Below are positions 59,918-64,000 of a DNA stretch of 64,000 nt, one piece after another; position 1 is the stretch's first letter; each line of letters opens with the position of its first letter. This DNA comes from an uncultured bacterium. GTDB taxonomy: Bacteria; CSSED10-310; CALFER01. Below the pieces are notes generated by a model. The model did no database searches and had not been told where the DNA came from. It saw only the letters and a program-made list of their open reading frames with translations. The stretch is from positions 62,001 to 126,000 of the forward strand of contig CALFER010000072.1 in the NCBI GenBank assembly GCA_937951895.1, in the 5' to 3' direction. The position numbers and the translations under genes were made by a program.

Positions 59918-61192
59918 TTATCCGATCTTTGACAGAAGACCGTCGAGATACCGGGATTTGATCTGCTCACTGGCCAGAAGGCGCTTGATCGGGGGCAACT
60001 TGAAGATGACCCCGAAGATGGCCGCCAGCGCACGATGGTTCCAGAGCGCCTGGTTGTCGAAGATCAGATTCTGCAGACAACCGCGCTCGATGGCCATGAC
60101 CACGATCCGATGTGTCGAGTTGACCGGCGTGATGACACGGCGCGGACGTGAGACCAGCGTGATCGCCTGCCGGGAGCATTTCCGGACACAGATGCCGCAC
60201 CCGAGACACAGGTCTGCGTTGAGTTCGGCGCATGTCGTCGCGGCGCGGTTCCCCTCACCCGGAATCATCCGGATGGCCTCGACCGGACACACCGACGCAC
60301 AACGCCCGCAGCCCGTGCATTGCGCAGTCTCGATGACCGGAATGAAGTTCGTCGTGTGAATGGGGTGGAGCAAACCGAACCGCCTGGCCGCCAGCATCGC
60401 CTCGCAGCAGCACCCGCAGCAGTTGCAGATGAAATTGACCCGTTCGCGGACGTTCTCGCCGAACTGAACCAGCGAATGATCATAGGCACGGGCTAGCAGG
60501 TCCATGCATTCCGACTCATCGATCGATCGCGCATGTCCGTGCCGGATCAGCGAATCCGCCGTCGTGTTGAACGTCATGCAGATTTCCATCGGCGCGTTGC
60601 AGGCTTTCCCGAGATGCTCCATTTTGTGCCGGCAGTAGCAGAGACTGACTCCGCGGTGCGAGGCGGAGCGGATCACGTGAGACGCGCGTTCGTAGTCCAG
60701 GACAACGAGCGCATTGTCGGCTGTGAGTGCCGGTTCGTGGACAAAGGTGCGTCCGAGTTGGGTATCGCCGCGAGTGAACAGGTCCAGGATGAAGGCGTCT
60801 TCGACATTGAGATACTGGTAGAAGAGTTCGCTGAGTGTTTTCTGATCGATGTCACCCCGGGTGCGCATCAGGGAGAATTCGAAGAATCCGGCCATCGGTG
60901 GAGGCAGTGCATAGAGCGTGTCGCCATCGTGTTCGATATCCACGAGCAGAGCGCGGCCGGCAAGGTCATCGAGAATCCTGCGGGTTTCGGACAGCGGCAG
61001 CTTCCAGATGGAGGCGGCTCTGGTGGCATTGAACGGGCGGATGGGGAGGAGCGCGACCCGGGCGGCGTCCTGTTCGGTCATGAGAATCGAGAGGATCCTG
61101 AAGAGTGCTTCGGCGGGAGGCGCGCCCTGCGGAAAACGGTTGAGTCGTTCGACCAGGCGGGAGTAGCCGGATGTGAGGTGGTTGTGCGCCAT
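59918..61192 (-). CDS. Fe-S protein with two ferredoxin clusters and Cys-rich central region
   Basis: A 424-residue cytosolic protein. Residues 1-150 look like a winged-helix or adaptor region. CYCRHKMEHLGKACNAPMEI (about 181-200) and CNCCGCCCEAML (about 257-268) form a Cys-dense block. Two 4Fe-4S ferredoxin motifs follow: CTGCGRCASVCPVEAI and CLGCGICVRKCSRQAI. The order of CRHK block, CNCCGCCC block and two ferredoxin motifs is familiar from unnamed 4Fe-4S proteins of anaerobes and Planctomycetes. Role likely electron transfer. It is monocistronic and divergent from the secreted protein at 61365. Confidence 0.8.
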   Translation of the reverse strand: MAHNHLTSGYSRLVERLNRFPQGAPPAEALFRILSILMTEQDAARVALLPIRPFNATRAASIWKLPLSETRRILDDLAGRALLVDIEHDGDTLYALPPPMAGFFEFSLMRTRGDIDQKTLSELFYQYLNVEDAFILDLFTRGDTQLGRTFVHEPALTADNALVVLDYERASHVIRSASHRGVSLCYCRHKMEHLGKACNAPMEICMTFNTTADSLIRHGHARSIDESECMDLLARAYDHSLVQFGENVRERVNFICNCCGCCCEAMLAARRFGLLHPIHTTNFIPVIETAQCTGCGRCASVCPVEAIRMIPGEGNRAATTCAELNADLCLGCGICVRKCSRQAITLVSRPRRVITPVNSTHRIVVMAIERGCLQNLIFDNQALWNHRALAAIFGVIFKLPPIKRLLASEQIKSRYLDGLLSKIG

Positions 61193-61287
61193 GCCCAGAT
61201 TATAGGGGCTTCCGACTCAAATAGCAATGGAGTACCGGATTCAAACAATGTAGACAAATTGAAACATTTTTTAAATGCTGTGATTGA

Positions 61288-61316
61288 TTGTAACATGTTG
61301 TTTTTTGTGTTATATT
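61288..61316 (+). promoter_or_regulatory. promoter of the secreted protein gene at 61365
   Basis: TTGTAA (61288-61293), 17 bases, TATATT (61311-61316), in an AT-rich run. The ATG lies 48 bases downstream. Confidence 0.55.
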
Positions 61317-61364
61317 CGATTCAGGATATGCAATCAGTCGTGCAGCGTGCAAAGGAGAAGAATC

Positions 61365-62909
61365 ATGAAAAGTATATCGATCGCGTGCTTTATCACCGTC
61401 ATCGCCACGATGACCGCCGCTCAGGTCGGATGCCCGGATGATTCAATCTTGTCTCAGCCGCCGGAAGGGCCGCATGGCTCCTGGCAGATGACTCTCAGCG
61501 ATCATTCTGCCGATCTGTTTGCATTCGAGCGTTTCACGGATGTCGATCACCCGATCTGTGGTGTGGAGTGGTGGGGGTTCGAGTTGAGCGCCGACACCCT
61601 GACCGACTGCATCAAGGTATCGCCCTTCGATGTGGAATTTTATCAGGATGACGCGGGACATCCGGGTGATAGCGTCGCGGTGCGCACGGGAATGCCTCAG
61701 CGCAATCCCACAGGGTATTACTATGATTCACAGGAGTTGATTCAGTATTCCCTGAGTTTTCCCGACTGCGTGGATCTCGAACAGGGCTGGATCTCGATCC
61801 GGTCACAATCCGACGAAATCCATCCGGATTGCCGGTTTTTCTGGGTCAGCAGTTCATTCGGAGACGGCCAGGCACTCAGGTCGAAACCGGAAGGATCCCC
61901 CGCTGAACTGCCGACATGGGAGATCGGCCGGACGTTTTCTCTGAATCAGCATTATGCCGGCACCTTCACCGATCCGGAAGCCTGGATCGAAGGATCCGCC
62001 GACTTCAGCTTCACGGGCTGCACGGCGACCGTCACGGCAGTCGGGATCGAGGATATCTGCGGTGTTCCGCAATCCGTTTACACACTGGATCTGTGCGGGG
62101 GATGCCAGAGTGTCATCACCGGGCATGTCACGCTGCACAATATGGAAGAACCACTCGAGACCGATACCCGCCTCACGCAGATCGACGTCCAGGCCACCGC
62201 CCGGGTCTCGACAACCGATCTCAATCCGCGCGCGATCCACCTCATCATCCAGGCGCGCGTCGAACTGTTTCTGGACGATGTATGGACGGATATCGGCATC
62301 GTGTCTCTCGATATGCAGGCGGAAGGATGCCCCTGCATTTCGGATTTCCAGTGGCCGCTTGCGGATGGACAAGCCTGGAATGCGGACACCGAGTTCCACA
62401 TCACCGGCACAACCATCGCGGATCTGATCATCGACGGTGTTCTGCTGTATGAAGAAGGAACGTACGATGAAACCATCGGCATCAATTACGATGTCTCGGT
62501 CGAAGGAATGGAACCGTCCCTGGGATGCAATGCCTTCCGGGTGGAATCCGTCGATACGTTCGGAACCGGCAACACGATGGTCTCGTATTTCTGCGAAAAC
62601 TGGGGATGGTATGCCGAGAAAACCATCGATGACATGGTCTATCAGAATCTGTTTGCCGACGAACTGAGGTGGGAAGTGATCGGCGAATCGGTGCCGCTGT
62701 TTTCCGACACGGATTATGATCTCGCGCTCTGTCTGACCACCGTGTATCCCACCGCGACGCCGACGGAAACCCCGACATCACCTCCGATACCGACCCCGAC
62801 GGCCACTCCGCTTCCCGTTCCCGCAACAGGCACGACAGGAATCTCGATCATGGTGATCCTGTTCTCGGGGCTCTTCATCCATGTCATGATCTCGCGTCGG
62901 AGATCCTGA
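61365..62909 (+). CDS. secreted protein with Pro-Thr linker and sorting-like C-terminal tail
   Basis: A 514-residue protein. The start at 61365 follows AAGGAGAAG and gives a signal peptide (MKSISIACFITVIATMTAAQ). The body is beta-rich with several Cys pairs and no recognised family. A Thr-Pro linker occupies residues about 458-485 (PTATPTETPTSPPIPTPTAT), and the end is VPATGTTG, a hydrophobic helix and ISRRRS. The same layout is found in the partial gene that converges on it from the right (62939 onward). Likely anchored to the envelope after processing. Confidence 0.75.
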   Translation: MKSISIACFITVIATMTAAQVGCPDDSILSQPPEGPHGSWQMTLSDHSADLFAFERFTDVDHPICGVEWWGFELSADTLTDCIKVSPFDVEFYQDDAGHPGDSVAVRTGMPQRNPTGYYYDSQELIQYSLSFPDCVDLEQGWISIRSQSDEIHPDCRFFWVSSSFGDGQALRSKPEGSPAELPTWEIGRTFSLNQHYAGTFTDPEAWIEGSADFSFTGCTATVTAVGIEDICGVPQSVYTLDLCGGCQSVITGHVTLHNMEEPLETDTRLTQIDVQATARVSTTDLNPRAIHLIIQARVELFLDDVWTDIGIVSLDMQAEGCPCISDFQWPLADGQAWNADTEFHITGTTIADLIIDGVLLYEEGTYDETIGINYDVSVEGMEPSLGCNAFRVESVDTFGTGNTMVSYFCENWGWYAEKTIDDMVYQNLFADELRWEVIGESVPLFSDTDYDLALCLTTVYPTATPTETPTSPPIPTPTATPLPVPATGTTGISIMVILFSGLFIHVMISRRRS

Positions 62910-62938
62910 CCGCCCCTGTCGCCGTTGTCCCGTTGCGT

Positions 62939-64000
62939 TTAGCCGCGGTGTCGTATCACGCGGCGTGAGATCCCCAGCAGTATCACACTGACACCGATCA
63001 GCAGAAGTCCGGTCGATATGGGTCCCGAAGCGGGCACCGGGAGAGGTGTCGCCGTGGGGCCTGCCGTGGGCGTGTCGGTCGGTACCGGTGAGGGGGTTTC
63101 AGTGGGCGGCAGTGTCGGCGTGTCCGTCGGAAGCGGTGTCGGCGTGTCGGTCGGTACCGGGGTATCGGTTGGCACATCGGTCGGTGTCGACGTCGGTTCT
63201 TCCGTGGGTGTGGATGTCGGCTCTTCCGTCGGAGTCATCGTGGGTGTATCGGTCGGTTCGGGGGTCGGCGTGTCCGTCGGAAGCGGTGTCGGAGTGTCGG
63301 TCGGTACCGGGGTATCAGTCGGCACATCGGTCGGAGTCGACGTCGGTTCTTCCGTCGGTGTTGAAGTCGGTTCCTCTGTCGGTGTCATCGTGGGTGTGTC
63401 GGTCGGTTCGGGGGTCGGCGTATCCGTGGGCGGCAGTGTCGGAGTATCCGTCGGAAGCGGTGTCGGGGTGTCGGTCGGTACCGGGGTATCGGTCGGTACA
63501 TCGGTCGGTGTCGGCGGGACGTAGGCCTGGCTGATCACCGTGGGGTCGGGCAGCGGGGTGGTGATGGCATTGTAGTAGTAGTCGCCGCTGGCGGCCGAAT
63601 CGGCTGTATCGTCGGGGAGGAACGTGTAATGGAAGTTGATGAATATGTATTGATGCGTGTTGAGCGTCGTCCAGTGGTACCCGAAATCGCCATATCGGCC
63701 GTTCGCGGTCTGACATGTGGCGACTTCCGATGCACCGGGACCGTTGTCATTCCAGACATTTGCCTTGGAGGCGGCAACGACGTTGTCGATATCGAGCACG
63801 ACATGATACGAACCATGGGAGGAGGTCACCAGGACCCAGTCGGGAATGACCGCGCCGACGGTAACGGAATCGCCGCTGGCGGATCCGTCGATGGTTGCTG
63901 TGTTACCGAGTTGATCGCGATAGGTCAGGGGGCATGCCGTGGAATTATGATCGTAGCTGGCTTCCGCCCAGTTCCAGTCTCCGCTGCTGTTGATGTAAAA
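62939..64000 (-). CDS. secreted protein with long Thr-Pro repeat and sorting-like tail (runs off right edge)
   Basis: The frame is open to the right edge, giving at least 353 residues; the true start is outside the window. The visible N-terminal 180 residues look like a beta-domain reminiscent of delta-60/fibronectin-type carbohydrate-binding modules (FGYHWTTLNTHQYIFINFHY). About 150 residues of degenerate Thr-Pro-Asp/Glu repeats follow (PTDTPTPLPTDTPT), built from three near-identical DNA units. The tail has VPASGP, a hydrophobic helix and RRVIRHRG. The linker would be a dense O-glycosylation target. Confidence 0.75.
   Translation of the reverse strand, partial: FYINSSGDWNWAEASYDHNSTACPLTYRDQLGNTATIDGSASGDSVTVGAVIPDWVLVTSSHGSYHVVLDIDNVVAASKANVWNDNGPGASEVATCQTANGRYGDFGYHWTTLNTHQYIFINFHYTFLPDDTADSAASGDYYYNAITTPLPDPTVISQAYVPPTPTDVPTDTPVPTDTPTPLPTDTPTLPPTDTPTPEPTDTPTMTPTEEPTSTPTEEPTSTPTDVPTDTPVPTDTPTPLPTDTPTPEPTDTPTMTPTEEPTSTPTEEPTSTPTDVPTDTPVPTDTPTPLPTDTPTLPPTETPSPVPTDTPTAGPTATPLPVPASGPISTGLLLIGVSVILLGISRRVIRHRG
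63060..63515 (-). repeat. tandem repeat encoding Thr-Pro linker
   Basis: Three copies of a coding unit; the landmark TCGGTACCGG (plus strand) begins at 63151, 63301 and 63475, giving unit lengths of 150 and 174 bases. The 24-base difference is a whole number of codons. The unit itself is built of shorter 12-24-base Thr-Pro codon repeats. Confidence 0.85.

Noticed and set aside
63060..63515. Possible CRISPR array
   Set aside because: Repeats are contiguous, coding and lack unique spacers; they encode a Thr-Pro linker.
63018..63524. Plus-strand Gly-Val-Ser repeat frame
   Set aside because: This is the complement of Thr-Pro codon repeats; the real gene is on the minus strand with a C-terminal tail.

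Overview
The window reads as a chromosomal segment of an uncultured Gram-negative bacterium with a GC-rich genome. An outer membrane is implied by a TolC-like outer-membrane efflux protein with an RND pump and a lipoprotein adaptor, by other secreted and lipoprotein-type proteins, and by a Wzm/Wzt-type polysaccharide exporter. Phylum cannot be fixed from the sequence alone: there is no rRNA or tRNA gene in the window. Secreted proteins with Pro-Thr linkers and C-terminal sorting-like tails (VPA/VPS, hydrophobic stretch, basic end), HEAT-repeat proteins and radical-SAM enzymes are typical of environmental lineages such as Planctomycetota, Acidobacteriota and deep-branching candidate phyla, but this is only an impression.

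Layout. 1-393: N-terminal part of aspartase (minus). 529-9623 (+): nitroreductase, a small tail-anchored secreted protein, a large repeat/HEAT protein, a D-Ala-D-Ala carboxypeptidase and two adjacent P-loop GTPases. 9628-11366 (-): cvpA and a glycosyltransferase resembling the N-terminal half of plant L-arabinokinase. 11509-20826: polysaccharide export and assembly locus with an ABC-2 permease, a Wzt-like ATPase with an unusual C-terminal extension, a partner protein of unknown function, a B12-type radical SAM enzyme and four glycosyltransferases. It is followed by a TPR/radical-SAM/SPASM fusion (21041-23515). 23510-29638 (-): a secreted protein carrying an intein/Hedgehog-type Hint domain, a HEAT protein with a Gly-rich linker, and a sulfatase-family lipoprotein. 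Between the last two lies a strong candidate for a small structured RNA on the plus strand (about 28139-28263).

29639-32306 is a rearranged patch. A low-GC secreted-protein gene is bracketed by two identical 155-bp direct repeats, and after the second repeat comes a decayed copy of the tail of the same gene. 32307-36260 encodes a 1317-residue multidomain exported protein with NHL repeats, an HExxH site and thrombospondin-type calcium repeats. 36387-45413 is one translationally coupled efflux operon: TolC, adaptor and two RND permeases. 45414-46201 is non-coding, AT-rich, and holds four copies of an 18-bp motif arranged as nested inverted repeats (a MITE-like element).

46202-49522 (+) encodes a circularly permuted ATP-grasp enzyme and a Pro-Thr-linker secreted protein. 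A GHMP sugar kinase (-) is divergent from the proS operon (proS, prenyltransferase-like toroid protein, small lipocalin-like protein). 58089-53850 (-) is a four-gene membrane/glycan cluster: methyltransferase, GT87-like transferase, B12-type radical SAM and DedA. A TMTC/DUF1736-type TPR membrane protein (+), an Fe-S protein (-), and two more tail-anchored secreted proteins follow. The last of these is cut by the right edge. The dominant theme is building, decorating and exporting envelope glycans and surface proteins.
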